Shown: piece after piece, positions 51,091 to 63,109 of the stretch
Position numbering within the stretch: position 1 is the first letter of the stretch
Layout: each line of letters begins with the position of its first letter
Assembly (NCBI GenBank): GCA_047967505.1
Contig: CM106538.1
Length of the DNA: 64,000 bases
Direction: 5' to 3' (one strand)
Origin: Dipteris shenzhenensis
Taxonomy: Eukaryota > Polypodiophyta > Polypodiopsida > Gleicheniales
The notes under the pieces: generated by a model
The model's database searches: none
The model's input: the letters and a program-made list of their open reading frames with translations, nothing else
What the model was told of the DNA's origin: nothing
Made by a program: the position numbers and the translations under genes

Positions 51091-52060
51091 TTCATGTATC
51101 TGTGGATGAACCTTGGGTTATTGACAGTGGTGCATTGCGCCACATGACCAGTCGGAAGGATTGGTATACCTCTCTACAGCCAGTAGGGAAAGACATCCTG
51201 GTAGCAGTCGGTAATGATGCAAAATGTCCAGCAAAAGGAAAAGGTACGATTGCTCTCAAGTCAAATGGAGTTGTAAAACAGTTGTCTGATGTTCTTTATG
51301 TGCCAGATATCAAGAGGAACTTGTTGTCCATTTCTGCGATCATGGATCGGGACCTCAAAGTTCAATTCGATAAGAATGATGCACAAATCTTGGATCTTCA
51401 AGGGAAGGTTATTGGTAAAGGTACACGGTGCAACAACATCTACGAACTCTCAGCTTTCAGTGCTCAAGCCGATGTGAAGAACACTAAGCTGTGGCATGAG
51501 AGGTTTGGTCATCTAAACCTTAGTTCTTTGAAGGAGATGCATAAAAGTGGAATGATTGCAGACCTACCAGAAATTTTAGATCTGCTCGATGTATGTGAAG
51601 CTTGCATGATGGGCAAGTAGCATCGGCAGCCCTTTCCTAAAGAGGCCAGAAGGGCAAAGGCTCCTCTAGAGCTCATTTACACAAACCGCTGCGGAAAGAT
51701 GGAGATGGAAGCTTTGGGTGGTTCCTACTACTTCATGACACTGATCGACAACTATAGTAGAAGGATATGGATATACTTCTTGAAGACTAAAGACGAGGCT
51801 TTTAGTAGGTTCAAGGAATGGCATGTAATGGTCGAGAAAGAAATGGGGAAGAAGGTGAAGAAGTTGAGATTAGACAGAGGTGGAGAGCACATCGACTGAA
51901 TTCAAAATTTACTGCAAAATTCTCGGGATCAAGAGGCAGAAACCCCCACCACATACATCACAGCAAAATGGAGTAGCAGGACGCAAGATGCACGTCATCT
52001 GCGAAATGGGCTGGAGTATGATGAAAGGGAAAGATTTGCCAAAGACTTTCTAGGTTGAAG
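51091..52060 (+). pseudogene. Copia protease and integrase core
   Basis: Protease: PWVIDSGALRHMTS (D-S-G). Integrase zinc region: LWHERFGHLNLSSLKEMHKS, then CEACMMGK, a TAG for Gln, HRQPFPKEARRAKAPLELI. The core is damaged: the first catalytic Asp is Asn (YTNRCG), the second is present (LRLDRGGEH), and the third Glu is Gly (QQNGVAGRKM). A 1-bp insertion near 51897 shifts the frame. Confidence 0.85.
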
Positions 52061-54188
52061 CGTGTAACACGGCAGTTTACATTCTCAATCGTAGCTACAC
52101 GAAGGCTGTGAATGGGATGACTCCACTGTAGGCCTTTTCTGGTAAGAAACCTTCAGCTGCACATTTCAGAGTTTTTGGATGTGACTGTTTTGTGCATGTC
52201 CCTGATGCTAACAGGATCAAATGGGAACCGAAGAGCCAGAAATGTATTTTCTTGGGCTACAGTGAAGAGGCGAAGGGTTACCATCTCTATAACCCTGTTA
52301 CCAAGAAGGTAATTGTAAGTCGCGATGTGGTCTTCTCAGAATAGTCGCATCAATTGGAGGAGGATGCTTCCTTCCCAGATAACCAGGACCAGGATATCCA
52401 TCCAGTACAACCGCCAATAGCAGACCGAACTCCCCCAATGGTGCTTGGGAGGATTCAAGATAAAGAAGATAAAGAAGAGCCTATAGAACCACAATGGCAA
52501 CAACCATTCCCGAAGTGGGTAAAGTAGCTTTTGGATGGCAGAGAACCTCTAGCCATTGAGGAGGAACCATCCAAGCACCACCGGTCCAAGAGAATAGAGG
52601 AGCAAAGAAGGGTGCAGGAACACTTGGTCAACTACGCATTGATGATAGAGGTGATCCGTGCTGATGAACCCAAGTGTCTTCAAGAGGCACAGGGTGATGA
52701 GAGGTGGATGGAGGCTATGCAATCGGAGTATGGCTCCATAATGAAGAACAACACTTGGGACCTTGTGGATTGACCACCAAAATGCAAGGTAATCGGCACC
52801 AAGTGGGTGTACAAGACCAAGTACAAGTCCGACGCATGTTGGATAAGTACAAGGCTCGGCTCATGGCAAAAGGATTCGGACAGGTACATGGTTTTGATTA
52901 TCAAGATACTTTTGCTCCCACAGCTCGACTAACCATAATTTGCAGTGTTTTGGCTTTAGCTGCCGAGGGAAGTTGGCCCATGTTTCAGATGGATGTAAAA
53001 TCCACCTTTTTAAATGGAGATCTCAAGGAGGAGGTATACGTGGAACAACCACCAGGTTTTGAGATCCCCGATTCAGAAGGTAAAGTCTACAAACTGAAGA
53101 AGGCACTTTACGGGCTGAAACAGGCCCCACGAGCATGGTACCAGTGAATTGATGCCTACTTTCTGCAAAACGGGTTCAGGAGGAGCCCATCTGATGCAAA
53201 CTTATATATCTTCAGAGAAGGAGGCAAGTGTATGATCGTGGTCCTTTATGTGGACAACCTTGTCATAACAGGGAACCATGAAGAGAAGATCTCGCAGACA
53301 AAGAAGTTGCTAGGAAGAGAGTTTGAAATGACAGACCTCGGACTGATGCATTTTTGTTTGGGGATTGAAGTTTGGCAAGAGCCGAATCAGATCTTCATTT
53401 CATAGCTAAAGTATGCTGGAGAGATACTGAAGGCATTTGGCATGGCTGAGTGCAAGACAGTTGGTACCCCTATGGAGGTTGACGCGAAGCTCTCAAATGA
53501 GGATTCATCACTAGTGGCGGACGAAGCGAAGTACAGAAGGCTTGTGGGTAGCTTGATTTACTTGTGCAACACGCAGCCAGACATCAGTTTTGCGACTAGT
53601 GTACTAAGCAGGTTTTCCAATAAGCCTCGAGAGAACCATTGGTGGAGGGCAGGGATGTGGGTGCTGAAATACATCAAAGGCACACTTGATTATGGCATCA
53701 CCTATACCAAGGGCAACATCTTGACTGGATTTTGTGACTCGTATTGGGCAAGAGATGTGGACAGCAGGAGATCAGTGACAGGTTACTGTTTCTCACTTGG
53801 ATCTAGAGCTATGTCATGGGTCAACAAGAAGCAACCCATAGTTGCTCTTTCTTCTATCGAGGCTGAGTACAAATCAGCATGCTTTGCTTCTTGCGAGGTA
53901 GTGTGGTTGAGGAGGATTTTGGGGGACATGGGTGTAGTGCAGAACAAGCCTACGCAGTTATCATGTGATAATCAGAGTTGCATGGCGATTGCAAAGAACC
54001 TTGTGTTCCACGCTCGCACAAAACACATTGAGATTCAATATCACTTTGTACGCGAGCTCATCATGGATGGAGAGGTCGACTTAGTGTATTGTCTGACTAC
54101 AGAGAATGCTGCGGACATCTTCATGAAGGCTCTTGGAAGAGACTTGGAGAGGCATCTTCATCGACTTGGCATTGGGCCAAAAAAGTAA
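52061..54188 (+). pseudogene. Copia reverse transcriptase and RNase H
   Basis: The linker (FGCDCFVHVPDANRIKWEP, KCIFLGYSEEAKGYHLYNP) leads to RT: NNTWDLVD, TKWVYKTKYKSD, a frameshift near 52835, ARLMAKGFGQVHGFDYQDTF, FQMDVKSTFLNGDLKEEVYV, ALYGLKQAPRAWYQ, and the catalytic motif YVDN (YVDD expected). A 248-codon open stretch (53442-54188) is a nearly intact RNase H: VGSLIYLCNTQPDISFATSV, FCDSYWARDVDSRRSVTGYC, ALSSIEAEYKSACFASCEVV. Confidence 0.88.
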
Positions 54189-54206
54189 GTTCACTTGCGG
54201 GTGGAC

Positions 54207-54218
54207 ATTGAGGGGGGG
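54207..54218 (+). other. Copia polypurine tract
   Basis: ATTGAGGGGGGG lies immediately before the TGTTAGATAT at 54219, the expected 3-prime LTR start. Confidence 0.8.
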
Positions 54219-54229
54219 TGTTAGATATT

Positions 54230-56390
54230 GCATTGTGTTTGTATTTCAACAAGGAAGGTTGATAGATCCAAAATCCCTTTCTCCAAGAAGGCTTCTTTTC
54301 ATCATAGCCACCGAGTTGTGGATAGTTAGTGAATTTCTTTATTTATGCAAAATATGGGCATGACATGAAATGTTTGTTCATCTAGGGATTATGAGCTAGG
54401 CCATATTTCAAAAATGAGGAAGAGATGAACTTGAGGCATAGAGAGGATGTAGAGAAGCCTACTTTCCATGATACTCTAGAAATACTCGTAAGCTCACCAT
54501 GAAAAAGCTTGGTGTAAAGTAAACTCCAGCTTCAAACAAGGGAGTCAGGGACTTATGTTCTAATTGAATTTGGAGTGTCTACCTTTATGTGTCTCTGTAT
54601 TATAATGGGTGGAAATATAGTATGATTTGGAAGAGGTAACACATAACGAACATTTGCAATGGGCTAATGCATGTTTGATCAACACATTTGCAAGCTCTAC
54701 CCTATCATGTTTTTGGCCCATGGACTTTGATTGTTTGTCCTATGTTTAATTTTTTGAGATCAAAGAATACTTCGGATTGATGAGCAACTCTTGGTAAAAG
54801 GACTAATAGATGAGCCTTAAAGTTTTGCAAAACCTTTTTCTTTTTACGTTATACTTTCTGCTGCATTCGATGGTGCTTGGGTGGAGAGTATGGGCAATTA
54901 GATCTATGGAGGTAGAATAAAAACATCAAATTCCAAGAGTTACAATAGTCCCAGTTAAAGATCATATAATGAGACTCTAATGCAAATTTCATTTTCATCC
55001 AAAGTTAGAGCAAATTTTATGAGATACATGGTCATAAAAGAGTCCTATTTTTTTAAAAAAATATCTAAATCCAACCCTATTTACCATAACTCAAAGTCTC
55101 AAAACTATAATGTCGAAACTGATAAATGCATAAGCAAAGGTAGAAATGTCTAAAATATACTCCCTCGTGTTAACAATTATGTCAAGATAGAGGTTATATA
55201 TCTCTTCTTATATCCTCAAGCATCTATAATGGTTTCAAGTATACAAACCCTTGAGAGCAAAGAGGAACCATTAAGGTAGATACTGACTTCATCATTTAAG
55301 GGCTAGTGCAATGTCATGCTTATGCAATGGAGGAATGGCACTATTGACATTCTCCACAATCTTACAATTGTGACATTAAGATGGGGGAAATTTTGAAGAA
55401 TGGAAATAGTGCCATTTTTTGGAGGCGATGGATAGATACATCCAAACCTTAGATTTGGTATTCTAGTATTTTGATGCTATATGTTTCTGATCCAAGTTAC
55501 AAGTTCTAGTGTCCTCGATTTAAGTTTTAGATTCCACATTCCAAGCTTCATATTCTACAAGCTCGGGGTTCAATTTTTGGGATCTGGATCCAATGTTTAG
55601 GTCTATGCTAGGTTTATGAGCTTTGGGTTTTAGTGTTCTAAATTGTGATCTCAAATATCAAATTTTGGGTTACGATCTGTCTTGAATACTACGATACTAG
55701 GTCCTAGGTTCAAGTTTTGAAGTTGCCAACTTTGGTATGGGTCTAAGGTTTCAAGATTTAGATCCTAGCTATATGCTTCCAGTAGGTCCAGGTTTAGCAT
55801 CTTAGGCCCCAGGGGTTCTAGCTCAAGGTGACAATGCAATAGTATTTTGACAGCTTTCAATCTCAAGTTTTAGACCACCAATCGTCCTTGAGTCTTGGAT
55901 TTTGAATTTAAAAAAATATCTCAAGCAACTAGATCCGTGGGTTTTGAATCTGGCCAAGGGTCTAGATGTTGTCCAAATCATTCTAGATTTTATGTGTCAA
56001 GATTTTAGGGTTTAGGGGATGATAGCATAAGTGAAGATCTTTATTGAGCCCCATGGTTTAGATTTGGAACTAAGTGGGGTAAAATTTTGGTTGTCGAAGA
56101 CCTAGAAAAGATTCTTGGTTTCACATTTAGGGAGTAGAGTGTAGGTTTGGATGTCGGAGTCCCAAAATAGATTCTTGGTTTCATGTCTTAGGGGTTCCAA
56201 GGTTTGGGATTTTTGTACTAGGTTCAATTTTTGGGTCCTAGTTGTAATGTTTCTATCGTGAGTCCCACATTTTGGACTTTGGGCCCAATGCTACCACAAA
56301 TGTGTAAATGCCACGGACAAGTCTATGATGCTAGATAATGTATCGCACAAATGGATCCCATAGATCATATTTTTGTCTCTTGATTCCAAT
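54230..56390. other. Gene-free stretch with phrase-like degenerate repeats
   Basis: 54.23-55.44 kb: AT-rich, nothing recognised. 55.44-56.28 kb: irregular repeats built on GGTTT(C)AAGTTTTGG, TTTTGGGTTCTAG and GGATC words, many per 100 bp, strongly T/G-biased on the plus strand. A related array in the opposite orientation lies at 63.68-64.0 kb. Confidence 0.6.
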
Positions 56391-56392
56391 AG

Positions 56393-56394
<2 letters not shown>

Positions 56395-56439
<45 letters not shown>

Positions 56440-56481
56440 ATGCATGCACCATTTATTGCCCTCTCTCCTCTTCGTTCCACC

Positions 56482-56524
<43 letters not shown>

Positions 56525-56585
56525 TCCCTCTCCCTCTGCATGCACCATTTATTGCCCTCTCTCCTCTTTGTTCCCCCTCATCTTT
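56395..56585. repeat. (CT)n microsatellites and a 97-bp duplication
   Basis: CT runs at 56395-56439 and 56485-56520. The block GCATGCACCATTTATTGCCC with the following CTCTCTCCTCTT occurs twice, about 97 bp apart (56441 and 56538). Confidence 0.92.
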
Positions 56586-56789
56586 CTTACTCTCTATCTT
56601 TACTCCCTCACCAATACCCCCACAGCCTCCACATTTACTCCTCTACCCCTAGATCCTCCCACGAATTGGTTTTCCCGTTCCACTCTAGCCTTCAATCTCC
56701 TCCATCTTCAGGCCCTGCTCGGTCATAGAGAATATAATATTTAAGATTTTTGCATATGATTCTAGGGTGATAAAAAAGGAAGAGCAAGC

Positions 56790-56790
<1 letters not shown>

Positions 56791-56832
<42 letters not shown>

Positions 56833-58452
56833 TATCCCTTTCCCAATATACATTCAATTTACTTTTTATCCCTTCCCCCTATTTTATTTCCATGTTTAAT
56901 CATCCCCCCCCCCCCCCCCCCCCCCGGCCTTTTTCCCTTCCTTCCCCCACCCCCTCTCTAATTTTCCCCTAGTTTTCTCCTTTATTTCCCCCTAATTCTG
57001 CTTAAATTTCCCTTAATTTTTTCTTATATATTTTTTCTAATTTTCCTAGACCCTCCCCTCTTTTTCCCCTCAATTTTCACCTAGTTTTTCTCTCGATTTC
57101 CCCCTATTTTAACCCCCCTAAAGTCCCCCTAAATTTTCCCAATTTCTTCCTTAACTAAACCTATAACCCCCTCTCCCCCTAACCTCCCCTCCCTAATTAA
57201 ACCTCTACCCAACCACCTAGTTTACTCCCTCCAAAAGAAACCCCTTGTCTTCCCTGACCCTTCTTTTCCCCGCCTGATAGTCGCTTCCAACTACCGACTG
57301 GCCTCACAAGCTACTTAACCCCCTCCACTCTCAGTAAGTCTCCTATGCTCTAAATTCTGCAACCTACTTTAAGCCCCTTGCCTTTTGCTCCCACCATTGT
57401 CCTATCACCTCTTGTGCCTCTCGTATGTGGACCTCTCACCTTTAGCTGCTGCCCTTCCTTGTGGTTCCCTAGTAGTCTCTACCCTGTAGCTGTCTCTACG
57501 TCTCTTTACGACAGTCCCCAAATCTTGTGCCCCCTCTACACTACCTCTCGACTCCTTTCTAGTTGTGCATGGTCCTCTGATCACATGGCACTCCATCATT
57601 GTACCTTGTTGTACCTGCACCTATCATTACGACTTGGACATTAAGGTCCTCTCTTTTCAATCCCCCCCCCCCCAAATCCTTTACTTTTCCCCATCCTTTA
57701 TTTCCCTTAAAACTCTATCTCTTAATTGATCATTTAGGGATCTAAGGCTTCATTTATTTAAGTTTTATGCTCTTAGTCTTTCTTAAGTCTTTCCAAGTGC
57801 TTATTTTTTTAGAAAAAACCATGTCTTTCTTTTAAAATTTTGCATTTTATGCTCTAAATATTAATTTATGCTCCTCTTTCTTATAAAATTTCCCCCTTCT
57901 TTGCTCTAAATCTTAGTTTGACATTTAATGCTCTATGTATTTATTTATTATCTCCTCATTCCCCCCTTTTTTTGTTCTCAACACAAATGCATTAACATTT
58001 TTCTTCATTGCATAACAATAAAATTGCCTTTCCTTCAGCACAACCCAACTAATTTTACACATATATCATTGTGTCAAAATTTAGCTTTATGAGTTTGTAG
58101 CATGAGCAACTATTTTTATTGTGATCCCAATAAAAAGGGAGGGGTGTTTATGACACTTGTCTTCCCAACTAAATTCAAATATGGTTCTTATCAATTTGTT
58201 TATTGGATGGTGGTAGGTATGCAGACTCCCCTCTTAAATAAAAGTGATGCTTGCTACGACTTATCAAAGCACAACCTTTCGAACAATTGTGCATTCTACC
58301 CCCAAAAAAAAAAAAAGCCCACCTCTCATTGAGCTTTTTGACAAAACATTAGCGTTTAATATTTTTCATTAATGACAATTACTCTCTCTTTTGAGCTACA
58401 TTATTTTCATTTCACTATGGAAAGGGGTCTTGTCAAGTCTAAAACACACACA
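56791..58452. repeat. Low-complexity block, copy A
   Basis: Begins with (AC)n at 56791-56828 and ends at a short AC run near 58452. Its ends and its 57.6-58.45 kb part recur as copy B (58854-59790). It contains a 22-base C run (56904-56925) and a C/T-rich tract to about 57.3 kb. No gene recognised; the open frames in 57.36-57.64 kb look spurious. Confidence 0.85.
56904..56925. repeat. Poly-C tract, 22 bases
   Basis: Uninterrupted C run; shorter runs of 10-13 C occur near 29839, 57662 and 59019. Confidence 0.93.
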
Positions 58453-58783
58453 TAATGTTTCCCCTGCAACTTTGGACGGTTACACATAGTACACATAAGT
58501 CATTAAGGCCTTCTTGCCTCTTCACTCACTTCTTTGTTCACTGAGCAATTCTCTCTTCCCCACTTACCCTTTTGATCTTGCTCTTCTAGCCCAAACAATT
58601 CCCATAGTAGCCCCAAAATAAATCTTCTATCCTAAATAATTCCTAGGTATTGCTTAACTTTCTACCTACCATAGACCTCTTCTTAAACAATTACCTTCGC
58701 TTGTCGAATTTCAAACTCACCATAATCTAATACATCCTTTCCACTCCTTAAACAACACTTCTATTCCTCTTTGGGTAGACACT

Positions 58784-58808
58784 AGGTCATCACACTAGGT
58801 GATGACCT
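58784..58808. repeat. Perfect inverted repeat, 10-bp arms
   Basis: AGGTCATCAC, a 5-nt spacer ACTAG, then GTGATGACCT. Outer words CACTAGGT and ACCTAGTG extend imperfect pairing. It lies between the two block copies. Confidence 0.85.
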
Positions 58809-58853
58809 ACTGTCTCACCTAGTGTGTTGTATCCTAATGGGGTTAAGTTGGGT

Positions 58854-59935
<1,082 letters not shown>

Positions 59936-59939
59936 TGCA

Positions 59940-62650
59940 AATTTTATCTCCAATCGAATGATCAAAGAAAGCTTGCTAAATGGGAGACCCGATGTCGGCA
60001 AAGGGCTTTTTTGGATAAAGGTTGCTCTTCCAAGAAATTCTTTAAAAGTTTTCATGATAAAAGATAGGCTGCTAATATTTGTGGCATCCGGATGCCTCAT
60101 GGTTCTTGGTCCTCATCTCGCTCAAAGCTTGCTGCTTTTTGTATGTAGCACTTTTCATCTCATTTTGGGCATGTGGACATTCTTTCTCCTCAAGTTGTGT
60201 TTGCCCGCCAACTTCTTTTGTAGCATGTCCATCCCATTCTCTCTGATGCTTAGGCTTTGGAATTAGAAATTCCTTTCACTTAAAGAGAATTGTCAGATGC
60301 TGTTAAATCCTGTGGCAGATGGAAGTCTATAGGATGGGATGGTTTCACAATGGAATATTTTCTTGCCTTCTGGGATATCGTCAAGCCTACTTTTCTGCAA
60401 ATGGTTAATTCAGCATGGGAAAATCAGCAAATGCCTATGTCATGGAAAAAAGGATTTGTTAAGCTCCTTCCAAAAAAGTAGCTATGTGATTCGCTCTGAT
60501 TGGAGACTAATAATGCTCATGCCAGTCATTTACAAGATCATAGCCAAAATGGTTGTTGATCATATTAAAGCTTATTTGCATGATGGGCTGCATTCTTTGC
60601 AATATGGCTTTGTTCCCCGTAGGCATATCACAGATAATATTGCCAATGCTTATATTGGGATTGAATATGCCAAATACACACAATAGCATGTTCTGCTCTT
60701 ACAGGTGGATATTTCAAAATCCTTTGATACAATTCAATGGGAATTCATCTCGCAAACAATGCGAGCTTTGGGGTTTGGAACAAAAATGCAACAGATTATT
60801 TATTAGCTATATAGGGATAGCAATGTAGCCTACATTCTTTCTGGTGATCTCTCTGATGAGTGGACTCTTCGTTGTTCAGCCCGTCAGGGATGTCCCCTTA
60901 GTACTTTATTGTATGCCATTGCTACCCATCCTATTCTGCAATATATTGATCATCTTGTGGCTACAGGCTCCCTTCATGGTTTGGAATTGGATGAAAATTG
61001 CAGCATGGTTGCTCAAGCCTATGCTGATGCTTCTTTCTTTACCCCAAATAATGCGCAGAATGATATTTTTGTTTTGATGCAGGCTCTCTCTGTTTTATGG
61101 TTTGGCAGCTGGTCTTCATGTAAAATTTCAAAGGTCTAAGCTACTCCCATTGCATTTTAAAGACTGGCATAGTCTTTTGTGGACCGAGGAAATCATTCCA
61201 CCCACTCTGATTGTTCATCATCTTGGTTACCCTTTGGGGTGGGGTCTCACTCGTCGTCAACAGACTGATTGGGTGATGGTCAAGCTTTGAAAAAAGCTAC
61301 AGTATTGGAAATTAGCAAACTGGCCTTTGCATGTTCAGCTTCAGATATTATAGTCCATCCTTGTGGCTTATATTCAATTTTATTTGCCATTGATCCTGTT
61401 CACCAAGGCAGATCTTGCTTCTTTCATGTCTGCCATTATGGAAATCTTTTGGTATTCCAAACATGGCAAAAAGAGTCTCAGGATGCTTTCAGTGCCTCAA
61501 CTTTGTTCTCCTAAGATGTATGGTGGTTTGAACATCACGAATATCCAGGTGCACATCCTTGCTCACAAGGGAAAAATGTTGCTGCAATTTCTGCAAGGTG
61601 ATCAGCCTTGGGCTCTTATGATTAGATCTCTAGTCACACATATCAATACTTTTAACTTTGCTTTCTAGCAAATCAATTACTGGGATTTCTTATTTGGTCG
61701 CATCAATGGATATCTTCGCTAGGTAATTCTTTGCGAGCTGAAAACATTCACTTGTCGATAGTTTTTCATTCTCCAGTGGCTTTACAGAAACCTCTCTATT
61801 CCTGCTTTGTTTCTTTTAAGGGCATCACTTCTGTTGCTGATGTTATTCATGATGGTAGCTCTATGCTACCTTTTTCTCTGGCAGCTACACGGTATGGCTT
61901 GGGCTCTCATTAATGAGGTTTGTGGCAACAAATTGCTTGTGTGCTTTCACATTTTGTTCCAATTCCTCCTTTGGAAATTCAAGACATATTGGAGGATTGG
62001 ACTTTGACTTCCTTAGGGTCCTCTTATTGTCCTTTGAGGCTATCTCAGATTACGGTACTTGCATTGTATAAAATCCTTTTGCCTCAACCTTGGGTTTCAG
62101 AGAAAGGCAATTCTACTTGGCGAATGCATCGCCCAGCCAAGTGGTGGAGAAAGAGATTACGATAGCTTTGGGCCTACAAAACTCCTCTTAGGCAACATGT
62201 TTTCTTCTGGCGAGTGCTTCTGGGCATTTTTTCCATCTGGATAGATGTTGGCTTGTAGACACATTGCTCCTGCTCGTTGCTACAGACGCTTGAGTTCTCG
62301 GGAGACTGTGCCTCATTTATTCTAGTTCTGTCCATGTTCTCATGAGTTCATTGATTTTCTTCGGTAGCTTTCGAGCAAGATTCCTGGCAACACCATTTGG
62401 GAAGTCTTTCTGGCTCTTTGGTTTTCATCCACCCAGACTGGAGTTTCATCTTTTCTTTGTTTGGGTTCGCTATTGGGCACTGTAGACTTTATGGACAGAC
62501 AGGAACTGTAAAGTCTTTAGTGATCCTATATTTTCCTTGTTTGGCTTTTTAAAGCGTTCTCTGCAACAATCCTTCTTTGATTGCTTGCAGACGCGCTGCA
62601 TAGATCATGATGTATGTCTCACATACACTGAGATTTTCAGCTACCTGCTA
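59940..62650 (+). mobile_element. L1-like LINE, 5-prime truncated, ORF2 relic
   Basis: Begins within the ORF2 linker ([35 protein letters not shown]) right after the AC microsatellite. It continues through RT (60.29-61.14 kb) and the post-RT part to the C-terminal domain (62.04-62.6 kb: MHRPAKWWRKRLR, RYWALWTLWTDRNCKVFSD). The 3-prime end passes into GTGCATG/GTGTGT-rich DNA. The endonuclease is absent. Same family as 391-1650 in the opposite orientation. Confidence 0.85.
60290..61140 (+). pseudogene. LINE reverse transcriptase
   Basis: GWDGFTMEYFLAFWDIVKPT and SWKKGFVKLLPKK open the domain. After a frameshift: RLIMLMPVIYKIIAKMVVDH, LQYGFVPRRHITDNIANAYI, QVDISKSFDTIQWEFI (first catalytic Asp), RCSARQGCPLS. 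The catalytic box reads AYADASFF where plant L1 has FADD, so the second Asp is lost. Stops interrupt near 60686 and 60805. Confidence 0.85.
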
Positions 62651-62654
62651 ATGT

Positions 62655-62726
62655 AAGCACGCACGTGCATGTCTGGGTGTGTACATGCACGCGTGTGCAT
62701 GCATATGTGTGCATGTGTGTGTGTGG
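62655..62726. repeat. GTGCAT/GTGT-rich tract after the LINE
   Basis: Alternating purine-pyrimidine words (GCACGTGCATG, CACGCGTGTGCATGCATATG) at the LINE 3-prime end, in the place of a poly(A) tail. Confidence 0.75.
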
Positions 62727-62769
62727 CTCATCATCATATTGTCATTGCCACTTGTTAATGATGTCAATC

Positions 62770-63105
62770 TTCAGGCTAGTCTATGCCCCATATCTTTTGG
62801 CATTGCCCTGAATCTTATGATTTCTTGTTGCTATTAACACAAAGGCTTCCAAATCATTTTCTTAGTGCTTGTTTGCGTCTTTGGATGTTTGGTTTTCATC
62901 TAGTCAAGTAGGGCTATGATCTTCTCTTTTACTAGGTTCACTATTGGGCACTATGGACTCTATGGAAAGATCGTAACCATCGAGTCTTTGGTCACCCCTC
63001 TTTGGCTTAGTATCACTTCTTCTGAGCATCGTTAAGGCAATGTCTTTATGACCTACATTCGCGGGATTTAGATTATAGTGACGAATGGATGTCACTCTTA
63101 AAAAA
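62770..63105 (+). mobile_element. Second LINE 3-prime end, tandem to the first
   Basis: The frame reads PHIFWHCPESYDFL, LRLWMFGFHLVK, VHYWALWTLWKDRNHRVFGH: the same C-terminal segment as in the upstream LINE and in 520-1098 (minus strand), with two TAG stops. It ends in AAAAAAA followed by (TG)n. A separate, heavily truncated insertion or a partial duplication. Confidence 0.75.
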
Positions 63106-63109
63106 ATGT

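Larger units (their letters stand above)
49439..54229 (+). mobile_element. Degenerate Ty1/copia element
   Basis: The candidate 5-prime LTR (49439-50172) begins TGTTAGATAT and ends TTTTCTTACA, followed by the primer site TGGTATCAGAGC at 50173. Gag, protease, integrase, RT and RNase H follow in copia order to 54188, then a polypurine tract and a second TGTTAGATAT at 54219. After about 10 bp the 3-prime LTR does not match the 5-prime copy, so it is truncated or replaced. Eleven premature stops and two frameshifts make it inactive. Confidence 0.9.

Noticed and set aside
56338-56744. Three overlapping Ser/Leu-rich frames
   Set aside because: Products of (CT)n and the 97-bp duplication in different frames.
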